This document shows positions 1-8,746 of a stretch of DNA of 32,199 nucleotides, in pieces. This DNA is from CAYREV01 sp964423345. Lineage in GTDB: Bacteria; Bacteroidota; Rhodothermia; Balneolales; Balneolaceae. Location: contig CAYREV010000027.1 of the NCBI GenBank assembly GCA_964423345.1, positions 1-32,199 of the forward strand, in the 5' to 3' direction. A program made the translations under genes and the position numbers. The notes under the pieces were generated by a model. That model was not told the DNA's origin. It saw nothing but the letters and a program-made list of their open reading frames with translations, and did not search any database. The first letter of the stretch is position 1; every line of letters begins with the position of its first letter.

Positions 1-2
1 TT

Positions 3-443
3 AAAGTAGAGGAAGAAGGTAGTATTTATCGCCGATCTTATATCACTTCTTCCGTCAAAAGACGACTACACCAACGAGGTTTTCGAGAACGTGTAATTGC
101 AGCTTATCAATCTCAATGTGCATTCTGTAGCTTAAAGCACGAAGAATTACTAGATGCAGCTCATATTATTCCTGATGATGAAGAACAGGGAAAACCTACT
201 GTAGATAATGGAATGGCCCTGTGTAAAATTCATCATACAGCCTTCGACCGCTATATATTAGGAGTCACTCCCGAATTTGAAATAAAAGTTCGGGAAGATA
301 TCCTACAGGAACATGATGGTCCCATGCTTAAGCATGGTCTTCAAGAGCTTCATAATCAAAACCTCATTCTACCGAAATCAAAGAAATCGTGGCCTAATAA
401 AGAGTTCCTTGACTGGCGCTATCAAAAATTTCTTAATATATGA
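3..443 (+). CDS. HNH endonuclease, 3' part only (gene begins before the window)
   Basis: The reading frame is open from the window edge to the TGA at 441-443, giving about 146 residues of a C-terminal region. It holds a zinc/HNH signature: CAFC, then DAAHIIPD, then NGMALCKIHHTAFD. This is the layout of the HNH_2 type domain found in many restriction-like endonucleases, where the AHI histidine and the final HxxxFD act at the ββα-metal site. Such domains often sit at the end of McrA-like or DUF-HNH defence proteins, but the missing N-terminus prevents naming the type. Codon use is strikingly AT-rich (GAA, AAA, TTA, AAT) compared with the GC-rich genes that start 15 bp later, which suggests separate ancestry. 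A confident HNH fold call; the target and biological role are unknown. Confidence 0.82.
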   Translation, partial: KVEEEGSIYRRSYITSSVKRRLHQRGFRERVIAAYQSQCAFCSLKHEELLDAAHIIPDDEEQGKPTVDNGMALCKIHHTAFDRYILGVTPEFEIKVREDILQEHDGPMLKHGLQELHNQNLILPKSKKSWPNKEFLDWRYQKFLNI

Positions 444-458
444 GCAGGTAATTTCATT

Positions 459-1238
459 ATGCCACTTTTTCAGTATCTCCGCCGACTGTGGATCCGGCGC
501 CGGCCCTTTCCCGAGGACCGGCTGCAGGTGCTCAGTGACCGGGTCCCGGTGTACCGGAAGCTTCCTGAAGCCGCGCGGGACACCCTGCACAACCGCATGC
601 AGGTGTTCCTGGACGAGAAGATCTTTGAGGGCTGCGGGGGGCTTACTATTACAGAAGAGATGCGGGTTGTCATTGCCGCCCACGCCTGCATGCTGATCCT
701 GAAGGAGCCCTCCGGCTACTATCCCAACCTGAAATCCATCCTGGTCTACCCAGAAGATTATATGGCACCGGTCTACGAAGAGGATGCCGGGGGCGTGGTG
801 ACCGAAGGCTGGGAGTCGCGCTCGGGAGAATCATGGAACCCGGGCAATATCGTGCTCTCCTGGAACGACATCCGTGAGGACCTGCGGGAAACCGGCAGCG
901 GCAGCAACCTCATCTATCATGAATTCGCCCATCAGCTGGACTATCAATACGGGCTTTCCGCCGGCATCGACTCCCGGGGAGAAACCGAGTCGGATGACGA
1001 ATGGACGGTGGAACTGGCCCGGACCTACCGCAACCTGCGCAGAAAGGCCCGGCGGGGAGAGCGGGATGTGCTGGACCTCTACGGGGCTACCAACCCCGCC
1101 GAGTGCGTTGCAGTAGCCACGGAGTGCTTCCTGGAAAAACCGCATGCGATGCAGCGGCAACACCCCGAGCTCTACGGGCACCTTAAGACTTTTTTTGGCT
1201 TTGACCCCGGCAATTTCCTATCCGGTAAGAAACAGTAA
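459..1238 (+). CDS. mtfA: MtfA-like zinc-dependent peptidase (M90 family)
   Basis: 259 residues, close to the roughly 265 of Escherichia coli MtfA. The zincin motif HEFAHQLD lies at residues 154-161, with His154 and His158 as zinc ligands and Glu155 as catalytic base. NPAECVAVATECFLEKP follows about 60 residues later, and Glu215 in it is the probable third ligand. The N-terminal region, including the repeated small helices and HACMLIL, also fits the M90 family. There is no signal peptide, so the protein is cytoplasmic. In E. coli the homologue binds the regulator Mlc and affects glucose PTS expression; no PTS or Mlc gene is visible here, so that role should not be transferred. The start at ATG 459 follows a GAGCAGG stretch and leaves only 15 bp after the HNH gene. 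Confidence 0.9.
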   Translation: MPLFQYLRRLWIRRRPFPEDRLQVLSDRVPVYRKLPEAARDTLHNRMQVFLDEKIFEGCGGLTITEEMRVVIAAHACMLILKEPSGYYPNLKSILVYPEDYMAPVYEEDAGGVVTEGWESRSGESWNPGNIVLSWNDIREDLRETGSGSNLIYHEFAHQLDYQYGLSAGIDSRGETESDDEWTVELARTYRNLRRKARRGERDVLDLYGATNPAECVAVATECFLEKPHAMQRQHPELYGHLKTFFGFDPGNFLSGKKQ

Positions 1239-1387
1239 TTATCTACCCACCCCTGATCAATCGTCTTGTCGTCGATGGTATCAGTAACAGTACTCCCGAA
1301 TTCCGACCAATCCAATTTGTTTCAATGAACGTTTATGTATTATCATGGCTTATAGCTTTATAATCCGCATTTAGGACAACGGCTTCC

Positions 1388-2467
1388 ATGAAAAGGATTG
1401 ACCAGGATACCTTCCAGCGTATTTTTGAATACTCCTCCGATATCATCTCCATACATGATATGGAGGGAACCTTCCTGGAGGTTTCCCCCGCCTGCGAAGA
1501 GCTGTTGGGCTACAGCCAGGAGGAACTGATGGGCATGTCCCCTTACGAACTGTTTCATCCGGACGACCACGAAAAGATCTTCAAGTCGTACGCCAGCATC
1601 AAGGAACCGCCCCACATCCACAAGGTAGATTACCGTATCAAGCATCAAGACGGTAACTACATCTGGTTTGAAACCACCAGCAGCCTGATGAAAGAGGAGG
1701 ACGAAACCATGGTCGTATCCTTCTCGAGGGATATCACCAAGCGAAAAAAGACCGAACAGAAACTGGAGACCGCCCTGGAATCCCGGGAACAGCTGCTGGC
1801 TATCCTCTCCCACGACCTGCGCAACTCCTTCCAGGCACTACAGGTGTTCAGCCTGTTGCTCTCGGAGGACCTTGAAAAACTCAAAGAGGAGGAAATACGC
1901 GACTACTCACAGGAAATACATATATCCACCATCAAGGTAAATGAGCTGCTGAACAATATGATCACCTGGTCGAAGACTCATAAAAACGAACTGGCCTGCG
2001 AACCGAACAACCTAAAGCTGGAAAAAATCATCAACCGGGTGCAGGAGCTGTATAAAAACCAGATAAGCAAAAAGAACATTGAGCTTGATCTACAGATTCA
2101 GGGGGATGGGGCCCTCTATGCCGATCCGGACATGTGTGAAAGCATCTTGCGCAACCTTGTCTCCAACGCCATTAAGTTCAGCGATGAAAACAGTACTATC
2201 CGTATTGAAAGCATCCCGGGGGAGGAGAAAACAACCATTAAGGTTCACGACCAGGGGGTGGGAATGGAGCGCGAGATAGCCAAAAACCTTTTTTCAGGCG
2301 ATAGCGAATCCAGGGAGGGGACCATGGGCGAAACGGGTACCGGCATCGGACTCTCACTGGTCAAAAGATTTGTGCAGGAGCATGGGGGGCGTATATGGGC
2401 CGAGAGCGAAACCGGCAAGGGTACGACGGTCATCTTTGAGCTGCCCAATAGCCCATCGGACCGTTGA
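1388..2467 (+). CDS. PAS-domain sensor histidine kinase (orphan)
   Basis: 359 residues with a standard soluble kinase layout. A PAS domain covers about residues 8-118 and ends in the PAC-like SFSRDITKRKKTE. A HisKA dimerisation/phosphoacceptor helix contains SHDLRNSFQAL with the likely phosphorylated His142. A HATPase_c domain has an N box (NLVSNAIKFS, about 257-265), G1 (DQGVGME, 288-294) and G2 (GTGIGLSLV, 317-325). No transmembrane segment or signal peptide is visible, so it should sense a cytoplasmic signal; no cofactor-binding residue in the PAS domain can be singled out. No response regulator gene lies beside it, so its partner must be elsewhere. A 149-bp gap separates it from mtfA, suggesting its own promoter, though none was identified with confidence. 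Confidence 0.9.
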   Translation: MKRIDQDTFQRIFEYSSDIISIHDMEGTFLEVSPACEELLGYSQEELMGMSPYELFHPDDHEKIFKSYASIKEPPHIHKVDYRIKHQDGNYIWFETTSSLMKEEDETMVVSFSRDITKRKKTEQKLETALESREQLLAILSHDLRNSFQALQVFSLLLSEDLEKLKEEEIRDYSQEIHISTIKVNELLNNMITWSKTHKNELACEPNNLKLEKIINRVQELYKNQISKKNIELDLQIQGDGALYADPDMCESILRNLVSNAIKFSDENSTIRIESIPGEEKTTIKVHDQGVGMEREIAKNLFSGDSESREGTMGETGTGIGLSLVKRFVQEHGGRIWAESETGKGTTVIFELPNSPSDR

Positions 2468-2524
2468 GCTAACGGCTTGGCATTTCAAACGGGCCCTCTC
2501 GCGGAAACTTAAGTTGCAACCTGC

Positions 2525-2722
2525 CTATTTTCCCCTGAGCAGCCCCACCAGTCCGGCAACGGAGGCCGCAACGCCTCCCACCATCATCCAGATGCTTTTG
2601 TCAGATCCCGAACCGCCAAGAAACTTATCTACCTCCGATTGAAATGACTGGTATTCGTCATATCCAAACCAGAAAAGTACCAAACCTCCGATAAGTAGAG
2701 CCGCATATATTGCTTTATTCAT
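2525..2722 (-). CDS. DUF3185-family small membrane protein
   Basis: A 65-residue protein beginning MNKAIYAALLIGG. It has two hydrophobic helices (about residues 4-22 and 44-61) joined by a polar loop containing FGYDEYQSFQSEV and a GSGSDKSIW turn. This pattern matches the DUF3185 family as I know it; its function is unknown. I chose the ATG at 2722 over one four codons upstream (2734) because a strong Shine-Dalgarno-like GAAGGAAA sits directly before it and because family members usually start MNKAI. The gene is alone on the minus strand between two plus-strand genes. A TAGCTTTG box lies about 25 bp upstream of the start. Confidence 0.78.
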   Translation of the reverse strand: MNKAIYAALLIGGLVLFWFGYDEYQSFQSEVDKFLGGSGSDKSIWMMVGGVAASVAGLVGLLRGK

Positions 2723-2747
2723 GATTTCCTTCATTTAATTGAGTTGT

Positions 2748-2782
2748 CAAAGCTATAAATAGCTAATAATTTTGCGGACAAA
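2748..2782 (-). promoter_or_regulatory. Possible Bacteroidota-type promoter of the DUF3185 gene
   Basis: On the minus strand TAGCTTTG (2748-2755) is an exact TAnnTTTG -7 box. A TTTG (2779-2782) lies upstream, but the spacing is 23 bp rather than the usual 19-20. The -7 box is 25 bp from the chosen start codon. The motif match is direct; use as a promoter is inferred. Confidence 0.4.
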
Positions 2783-2946
2783 CTACAAGAGAAAGGAGTT
2801 AAAAGGCATGAATGCCAACTGGAAGACGGTCCCCCGGCCTGCCGTCACCGGTCATTTAATATTCTGCATTATCCGTCCAAATCCGTACCTTTATAAGCTT
2901 AACAGTTACCCTCCCTTTTAATTCCTAATTCTTAAGTACATCTGCC

Positions 2947-4617
2947 GTGAGTGATCAAAAAGTTATATTTTCCATGGTCGGGGTCAGCAAGGTATACAAG
3001 CCCAACAAAACCGTCCTGAAGGACATCTACCTCTCCTTTTTCTACGGCGCCAAGATCGGCGTACTCGGGAACAACGGATCCGGTAAAAGTACGCTTTTGC
3101 AAATCATCGCCGGCGAAGACGAAGAGTACCTGGGCAACATCTCCCGCCAGAAGGGCGTCACCTTCGGACTCCTGCCCCAGGAGCCCATGCTCGACCCCTC
3201 CAAGACGGTCAAAGATATCGTACAGGAAGGCGTACAGGATACCATCGACCTTATCAACGAATATGAAGCCGTCAACACCGCTTTCGGGGAACCCGACGCC
3301 GACTTCGAAAAACTGATCGAAAGGCAGGAGAAGCTGCAGGAGAAGATCGACCGGCTCGATGCCTGGGATATAGACAGCAAGCTCGAACAGGCCATGGACG
3401 CCCTGCGCACACCGCCCGGCGACACCCCGGTGGAGGTACTTTCGGGCGGCGAAGCGCGACGCGTAGCCCTTTGCCGGCTGCTCCTTCAAAAGCCGGACGT
3501 GCTGCTGCTTGACGAGCCCACCAACCACCTTGACGCCGAGTCGGTGGCCTGGCTGGAACAGCACCTGGCCCGCTACGAGGGGACCGTCATCGCCGTAACG
3601 CACGACCGGTACTTCCTCGACAACGTAGCCGGCTGGATCCTGGAGCTCGACCGCGGAGAGGGCATCCCCTTCGAGGGCAACTACAGCTCGTGGCTGGAAC
3701 AGAAGAAGAAACGGCTGGAGACCGAGGAGAAGCAGGAGTCGAAGCGCCAGAAGACCCTGCAGCAGGAGCTGGAGTGGATCCGGCAGAACCCCAAGGGGCG
3801 CCGCACCAAAAGCAAAGCGCGGATCAACAAGTACGAAGAACTGCTTTCGGAAGAGAACAGCAAGAAGCACGAAGACATGGAGATTTTCATCCCCGCCGGA
3901 CCGCGGCTCGGCGACAAGGTGATAGAGGCCGAGGGCGTCTCCAAGGGGTATGAGGACCGGCTGCTGATCGAAGATATGAACTTCCGGCTCCCGCCCGGGG
4001 GTATCGTGGGCGTTATCGGTCCGAACGGCGCCGGCAAGACCACCCTCTTCCGGATGATAACCGGCGAGGAGGAGCCCGACAGCGGCAGCTTCGAGATCGG
4101 CAGTACCGTTGAACTGGGCTATGTGGACCAGAAGCGGCCCCTGGACCCCCAAAAGACGATCTGGGAAGAGATATCCGGGGGACAGGAAACCATCCGCCTG
4201 GGCAGCAGGGAGATCAACTCCCGCGCCTATGTGGCCCGCTTTAACTTCAGCGGCAGCGACCAGCAAAAGCGATGCAGCGAGATCTCCGGCGGGGAGCGCA
4301 ACCGCGTGCACCTGGCCAAGATGCTCCGGCAGAAAGCCAACGTGCTGCTGCTCGACGAGCCGACCAACGACCTGGACGTGCATACCCTTCGCGCCCTTGA
4401 GGAAGCCCTGCTCAACTTCGCCGGCTGCGTGGTAGTCATATCGCACGATCGCTGGTTCCTCGACCGCGTGGCCACCCATATGCTCGCCTTCGAAGGTAAC
4501 AGCCAGACCTACTGGTTCGAAGGCAACTACTCGGAGTATGAGGAAAACCGGGAAGAGCGCCTGGGCTCACGCTATCAGCCCGAACGCATCCACTATAAGA
4601 AGCTGATGAGGGAGTAA
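2947..4617 (+). CDS. ettA: ABC-F protein EttA (energy-dependent translational throttle)
   Basis: 556 residues, the same size as E. coli EttA (555). There are two ABC ATPase domains and no membrane domain. The first has Walker A GNNGSGKST (41-49), signature LSGGE (165-169) and Walker B ending LLLDEPTNHLD (Asp189, Glu190). The second has Walker A GPNGAGKTT (358-366), signature ISGGE (446-450) and LLLDEPTNDLD (Asp470, Glu471). A charged helical linker at about 245-320, containing RQNPKGRRTKSKARI, is the P-site tRNA interaction motif typical of ABC-F proteins. EttA binds the ribosomal E site and gates the first elongation steps according to the ATP/ADP ratio. The start is GTG, chosen because the N-terminus (SDQKVIFSMVGVSKVY) aligns with the family and no better ATG lies upstream. 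Both Walker B glutamates are present, so it should be active. Confidence 0.95.
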   Translation: MSDQKVIFSMVGVSKVYKPNKTVLKDIYLSFFYGAKIGVLGNNGSGKSTLLQIIAGEDEEYLGNISRQKGVTFGLLPQEPMLDPSKTVKDIVQEGVQDTIDLINEYEAVNTAFGEPDADFEKLIERQEKLQEKIDRLDAWDIDSKLEQAMDALRTPPGDTPVEVLSGGEARRVALCRLLLQKPDVLLLDEPTNHLDAESVAWLEQHLARYEGTVIAVTHDRYFLDNVAGWILELDRGEGIPFEGNYSSWLEQKKKRLETEEKQESKRQKTLQQELEWIRQNPKGRRTKSKARINKYEELLSEENSKKHEDMEIFIPAGPRLGDKVIEAEGVSKGYEDRLLIEDMNFRLPPGGIVGVIGPNGAGKTTLFRMITGEEEPDSGSFEIGSTVELGYVDQKRPLDPQKTIWEEISGGQETIRLGSREINSRAYVARFNFSGSDQQKRCSEISGGERNRVHLAKMLRQKANVLLLDEPTNDLDVHTLRALEEALLNFAGCVVVISHDRWFLDRVATHMLAFEGNSQTYWFEGNYSEYEENREERLGSRYQPERIHYKKLMRE

Positions 4618-4717
4618 TGAATCGGCCCGCCAAATAGTGGCTTTTGGCACAAATAATCGAGTCATTCTATATATTTAAAACTGCTGCTTTACCAAAAATT
4701 TCCAAAACATTGAATGC

Positions 4718-5743
4718 ATGCGACACATTGTAGATACCGCCAACGGAGGCTATGAAGTCTTACAGGTACAGGAAGTCCCCGACCTCACTCCCCGGCATGA
4801 TGAGCTCTTGATCCGGGTAAAAGCCTCCGGCCTTAATTTTGCCGATATACAGTCCCGAAAGGGCCAGTATCCCGATGCCCCTTCCAAGCCCTGCGTTATG
4901 GGATATGAGGTTTCCGGCATTGTAGACCGTGTGGGTGCAGATATCGACTCCGGCTGGGAGGGAAAGGAGGTCATCGCAGTCTGCCGCTTCAAGGGCCACG
5001 CCGAACAGGTATGCGTAAAAGAGCAGCAGGTTTATGAAAAACCCTCCTCCCTCGGCTGGGAAGAGGCCGCAGCACTGCCCGTAAACTACCTCACAGCCTG
5101 GATGCTGCTGGTTGTCATGGGCGGCCTTCGAAAAGAGGAATCGGTACTTATTCACAATGCGGGCGGAGGCGTCGGGCTTGCCGCACTGGAGATCGCCCGG
5201 CATATCGGGGCCACAACCTACGGTACCGCCAGCCTGCACAAGCATGAGTTTCTCAAAGAGCGGGGACTCGACCACCCCATCGACTACCGCAATAAAGACT
5301 GGCTGGAGGAGCTCAACAAACTGACCGACGGCCGGGGCGTGGAGCTGATCACCGACCCCCTGGGCGGCCGGGAATGGAAACGAAGCTACAAGGCCCTGCG
5401 GGCTACCGGACGGCTGGGCATGTTCGGCGTCTCCACGGCCAGCGGGGGACCCCGAGACGGCCTCAAAAGCTACTGGAATGTGGCTAAGGCCGTGCTGAAA
5501 ATGCCCCTCTTTCATCCTCTATCCCTGTATAACAGAAACAAGGGAGCGTTTGGCGTGAACCTGGGGCACCTGTGGCATGAACCCGAGAAAGCCGCGCGGT
5601 GGACCCATGCCATACTCGAGGGGGTCGGAGAGGGATGGATCAATCCTCATGTGGATGCCGTCTTCTCCTTTGAGGAAGCCGGGGAGGCGCACCGCTATAT
5701 TGAGGAGCGAAAGAATATCGGCAAGGTGATCCTGGTCCCCTAA
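4718..5743 (+). CDS. VAT1-like zinc-independent quinone/enone oxidoreductase (MDR superfamily)
   Basis: 341 residues with the two-domain medium-chain dehydrogenase/reductase layout. The GroES-like N-terminal part contains ASGLNFADIQSRKGQYP and GYEVSGIV. The Rossmann domain carries the NADPH-binding AGGGVGLAALEIA (about 148-160). The Cys/His ligands of the catalytic and structural zinc sites of alcohol dehydrogenases are absent, as expected for the quinone oxidoreductase branch. The long segment after TDPLGGREWKRSYKAL, with GLKSYWNVAKAVLKMP and the LYNRNKGAFGVNLGHLW stretch, is typical of the synaptic vesicle VAT-1-like subgroup. These enzymes reduce quinones or α,β-unsaturated carbonyls with NADPH; the substrate here cannot be deduced. 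It follows ettA by 100 bp on the same strand without evident functional linkage. Confidence 0.85.
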   Translation: MRHIVDTANGGYEVLQVQEVPDLTPRHDELLIRVKASGLNFADIQSRKGQYPDAPSKPCVMGYEVSGIVDRVGADIDSGWEGKEVIAVCRFKGHAEQVCVKEQQVYEKPSSLGWEEAAALPVNYLTAWMLLVVMGGLRKEESVLIHNAGGGVGLAALEIARHIGATTYGTASLHKHEFLKERGLDHPIDYRNKDWLEELNKLTDGRGVELITDPLGGREWKRSYKALRATGRLGMFGVSTASGGPRDGLKSYWNVAKAVLKMPLFHPLSLYNRNKGAFGVNLGHLWHEPEKAARWTHAILEGVGEGWINPHVDAVFSFEEAGEAHRYIEERKNIGKVILVP

Positions 5744-5752
5744 CCGGACTTC

Positions 5753-6394
5753 CTAAAACTGCTGCTGCACATACAGCCCCAAACTTCGCCGGCTCAATTT
5801 CGCTGGCGAATACCAATCATGGTCATACGCCAGTCCGAATTGAACACCCGACGGCAGGCGGGGACCCGCCCTGAACTGCAGGAAGCTGCGGCCGTGGTCA
5901 CGAAAACGGTCCCAGGTCGTCAGCACGGAAGCGGTTACCGCGGCCGACCATCCTTCCCTGAAAGAATGAAGCAGGGATAGTTGCCCGAACAGCTCACCGC
6001 CCCAAAAGCCGTCTTCATGATAGTACAGCCCCGGATTGGTTATCACCGTCAGCTTCCCGGTCTTGTGAAATGTCTGAAATGCTACTTTGGGCATGAATCC
6101 CTTGGGATGATTGTAATACAATCCGGGGCCCACACTAAAATTCCTGTTCAGATTCCAAAATACGATGCCCTGCACGCCCAGTTCGTCGAATGGTTGATCT
6201 TCCAAGCGGTGATAGCGCTGAAAGAATGCCAGGCTGTTAAATGTGAACCTTCCCTCGCTATCCAGGTTACGCACCATAAACGTTTGAAAATCCGTCTTGT
6301 GGATGCCGCTCATCAGCGATGCCTTAAGGGGCTGTGAATAACCGCAAAACGACAGAAGTAGGAAGAGAACCGTAAGTAACAATGATTTTTGCAT
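5753..6394 (-). CDS. Exported protein, probable small outer-membrane β-barrel
   Basis: 213 residues. The N-terminus MQKSLLLTVLFLLLSFCGYSQ is a clear signal peptide with a likely cleavage after YSQ. The mature part is rich in alternating hydrophobic/polar stretches with aromatic residues at the ends, such as SVGPGLYYNHP, LTVITNPGLYYHEDGFWGGELFGQL and VQFGLAYDHDWYSP. It ends in LGLYVQQQF, whose terminal aromatic fits a β-signal recognised by the BAM complex. I do not recognise a named family. It converges on the VAT1-like gene with only 9 bp between stop codons. A porin-like or structural envelope role is only an inference from the fold pattern. Confidence 0.65.
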   Translation of the reverse strand: MQKSLLLTVLFLLLSFCGYSQPLKASLMSGIHKTDFQTFMVRNLDSEGRFTFNSLAFFQRYHRLEDQPFDELGVQGIVFWNLNRNFSVGPGLYYNHPKGFMPKVAFQTFHKTGKLTVITNPGLYYHEDGFWGGELFGQLSLLHSFREGWSAAVTASVLTTWDRFRDHGRSFLQFRAGPRLPSGVQFGLAYDHDWYSPAKLSRRSLGLYVQQQF

Positions 6395-6535
6395 GCCAAC
6401 TCTGCTCTATATGAATTATAACCCGCGGGAAGTTAGCAAATACAGGCTGGTATGCAAGGCAAAATCATTCGGGATTTGGTATAATACACCGATGGTACTT
6501 CCGGCCAAACGGCGCATGTATTGAAGGGTAATGGG

Positions 6536-8320
6536 TTAAAACGGCCAAACGACGGGAATCAGGAAGATAGCCACGATCCAGAATATCAGGTTGATCGGCA
6601 ATCCAACCTTGGTGAAGTCGGTAAACTTATACTGTCCGGGGCCGTAGATCAGTGTGTTGGCATGGTGGCCGAATGGGGTCATAAAGGTGAGAGAAGCCGC
6701 ATAGGACACACTGATAATAAATGGTTCGGGGCTGACACCGATTTCATTGGCTATCTGTATAGCCAGGGGTGCCACCAGAGCCGCTGAAGCGTTGGTCGAC
6801 ATAACGGCCGACATCAGCATGGTAAGAAGGTAGAAGCCGCCCAGCAGTACCCGGGGGCCAAAGTTACCCAGCAAATCAACCAGGCCGTTGGCAAGCAGGT
6901 TGGCCGCACCGGTCTCGTCCATCGCCATACCCAGAGGTATAACCCCTGCCAGGAGAACTATGATTTTCCAGTTTACCGCATTATATGCTTCCTCGGTAGT
7001 GATACAGCCCGTTAGAATCATCAAGACCACTCCTGCCGGCGCACTGATGGCTATGGGCAATATTTCCATTGCCGCCACCGCTACCACTCCCAAAAGGATG
7101 CCCAAAGCCAGGAACGTTTTTTCCTGCCGTTTCGGCATCACATTCAGCTTGGAGGCTACTACAAAGGAGGGTGTTTTTTCAATTTCGGGTATGCGGTCTG
7201 AACTCAGGCTGAGCAGCAGCGAATCACCCCCCGTTATTTTCACCTTGGCCAGGTCATCATGCTTCAGTTCACCCTGATGCCGTATGGCCAGGGGTATGGC
7301 CCCAAAACGATCATAGAAATCTATGTCACTCAAACTTTTTCCCTCGAGTGTAGATTCCGGCGTTACCACAGCCTCAATAAGGGCGTCTCGTCCGTGTTCC
7401 AGGTCTACGTCAAACCATTCCTTGGCCGCCCGCGGGGAGAGATCCTCCCGTTGCAACAGCTTGTTCAGCTCTTTTGGATTGCCCCGGATTCTTAACACGT
7501 CTCCCCCCTCCACCTTGACCTCCGAGCGCTGGGCCGACTGGTCTCTTTCGGGCTTGTAGATACGGAGCACATCCAGGTCGAGCTTCCTGGTAAGATCCTC
7601 CTCATCAAGCATCCCACCAACCAGATCCGACTCGGCCTCGACCACTACATCCGCCAGATACCCCTGCATTTCGAAATCCTTTGTCAACTGCTCCTCTTGC
7701 TCGGTACGACGGGCAGGTATCATTTTGATACCTGCGAACAGAATAAACAGATAACCCGCTATCAGCAGGCTGAGCCCAACGGGAGTGAAGTCGAACATGC
7801 CGAAAGAGGCGGCCCCGCGCTCCTGGGCGATAGATGACACCAGAATATTGGTGGAGGTACCGATCAGGGTGCAGATACCGCCCATAATAGCTGCAAAAGA
7901 AACCGGCATCAACAACTTGGAGGCGCTAATGCCTATTTTGGATGCCACATCGATCAGAATGGGAATGAAAATAATGACGACCGCCGTATTATTCATGATC
8001 GACGACATTATGCTGATGAACATCAGCATAATCAGCATCCAGAACTGAAAATTCTCCTGCAGACGATCGGCAAAATAATCTCCTACCTGGTTCAATAAAC
8101 CCGTCCGCCGAAGCCCCTCACTTAGTACAAACATGGAGCCAATAGCCACCGTCGCCGGGTGACTGATCCCCGCCAGCCCCTCTTCCAGGGTAAGGATCCC
8201 TGTAACAAGCAATAGGACCAGCAAAATCATGGCTGCCACATCGAAGGAAACAAAGTCAGTGGCAAAAAGAACAAAAGCCAGTAAAAGGAGAAACAGTACA
8301 AATAAAATTTCAAAAGACAT
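6536..8320 (-). CDS. SLC13/CitT-type permease with two cytoplasmic TrkA_C-like domains
   Basis: 594 residues from the ATG at 8320. The N-terminal half has hydrophobic helices with MNNTAVVIIFIPI and GTSTNILVSSI, the asparagine-threonine hairpin signature of the divalent anion:Na+ symporter family. A soluble middle section (about 200-400) contains two RCK_C/TrkA_C-like modules, recognised by VEGGDVLRIRGNP and ITGGDSLLLSLSSD. The second membrane half contains STNASAALVAPLA and TPFGHHANTLIYGPG. This layout is common in bacterial SLC13-family permeases, which carry sulfate, dicarboxylates or related anions; the substrate is unknown. A TTG three codons upstream could also start translation, but the ATG has an AGGA about 10 nt before it. 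The next gene upstream is 176 bp away, so an operon is not evident. Confidence 0.87.
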   Translation of the reverse strand: MSFEILFVLFLLLLAFVLFATDFVSFDVAAMILLVLLLVTGILTLEEGLAGISHPATVAIGSMFVLSEGLRRTGLLNQVGDYFADRLQENFQFWMLIMLMFISIMSSIMNNTAVVIIFIPILIDVASKIGISASKLLMPVSFAAIMGGICTLIGTSTNILVSSIAQERGAASFGMFDFTPVGLSLLIAGYLFILFAGIKMIPARRTEQEEQLTKDFEMQGYLADVVVEAESDLVGGMLDEEDLTRKLDLDVLRIYKPERDQSAQRSEVKVEGGDVLRIRGNPKELNKLLQREDLSPRAAKEWFDVDLEHGRDALIEAVVTPESTLEGKSLSDIDFYDRFGAIPLAIRHQGELKHDDLAKVKITGGDSLLLSLSSDRIPEIEKTPSFVVASKLNVMPKRQEKTFLALGILLGVVAVAAMEILPIAISAPAGVVLMILTGCITTEEAYNAVNWKIIVLLAGVIPLGMAMDETGAANLLANGLVDLLGNFGPRVLLGGFYLLTMLMSAVMSTNASAALVAPLAIQIANEIGVSPEPFIISVSYAASLTFMTPFGHHANTLIYGPGQYKFTDFTKVGLPINLIFWIVAIFLIPVVWPF

Positions 8321-8496
8321 CGCTACCAATCCTGAAATTCTGCTTTGGCAAGCTTTTCCTCTTGTAAATTGCGTTTTATCTCAGCTTAAAAACCACATAC
8401 CATAACAGCGAAAACCAGCGGCACGTTTCCGGCATACCCTTCAGCTATAACCGTGGTTTCGGGCTGTCAATAAAATGACAAGAGGCAGGATTTCAT

Positions 8497-8652
8497 TCAT
8501 AACAACAACCAGACAAGAAGCAGTAAAATCATGAGCACAGCCATAATCCTGACACCCACCGGCTTTTCAGGGAATTCATAGCCGCAGATGGGACAGGCTT
8601 CGGCATCGCCATCGACTTGCATGGCACATCCGGGACACTCTTTTTTTTCCAT
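8497..8652 (-). CDS. 51-residue zinc-ribbon protein with C-terminal membrane helix
   Basis: I found this short gene by translating the minus strand between two larger genes. It starts MEKKECPGCAMQV and contains two CxxC knuckles (CPGC at residues 6-9 and CPIC at 20-23, followed by GYEF). These form a four-cysteine zinc ribbon of the kind annotated as zinc-ribbon or DUF-type in many Bacteroidota. A C-terminal hydrophobic helix (about 34-51, MAVLMILLLLVWLLL) ends the protein, so it should be a tail-anchored membrane protein with the ribbon probably in the cytoplasm. The regular spacing of the cysteines and the clean hydrophobic tail argue against chance. It lies between egtD (95 bp upstream) and the SLC13 permease. 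Function unknown. Confidence 0.72.
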   Translation of the reverse strand: MEKKECPGCAMQVDGDAEACPICGYEFPEKPVGVRIMAVLMILLLLVWLLL

Positions 8653-8746
8653 GTCTAGATGATTTATCTGAATTTATCTGTTCATAAAATAGAAAATATC
8701 AGGCAGGCTGTCGGACCTCTTAAGAAGGGTCTATTCCAATGGCATC

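Noticed and set aside
2932..4479. Long open frame of 515 codons on the minus strand opposite ettA
   Set aside because: It mirrors the codon pattern of ettA, shows no recognisable domain, and ettA has every expected motif. Similar mirror frames lie opposite ribBA (16190-17431) and ggt (28789-30255) and are rejected for the same reason.
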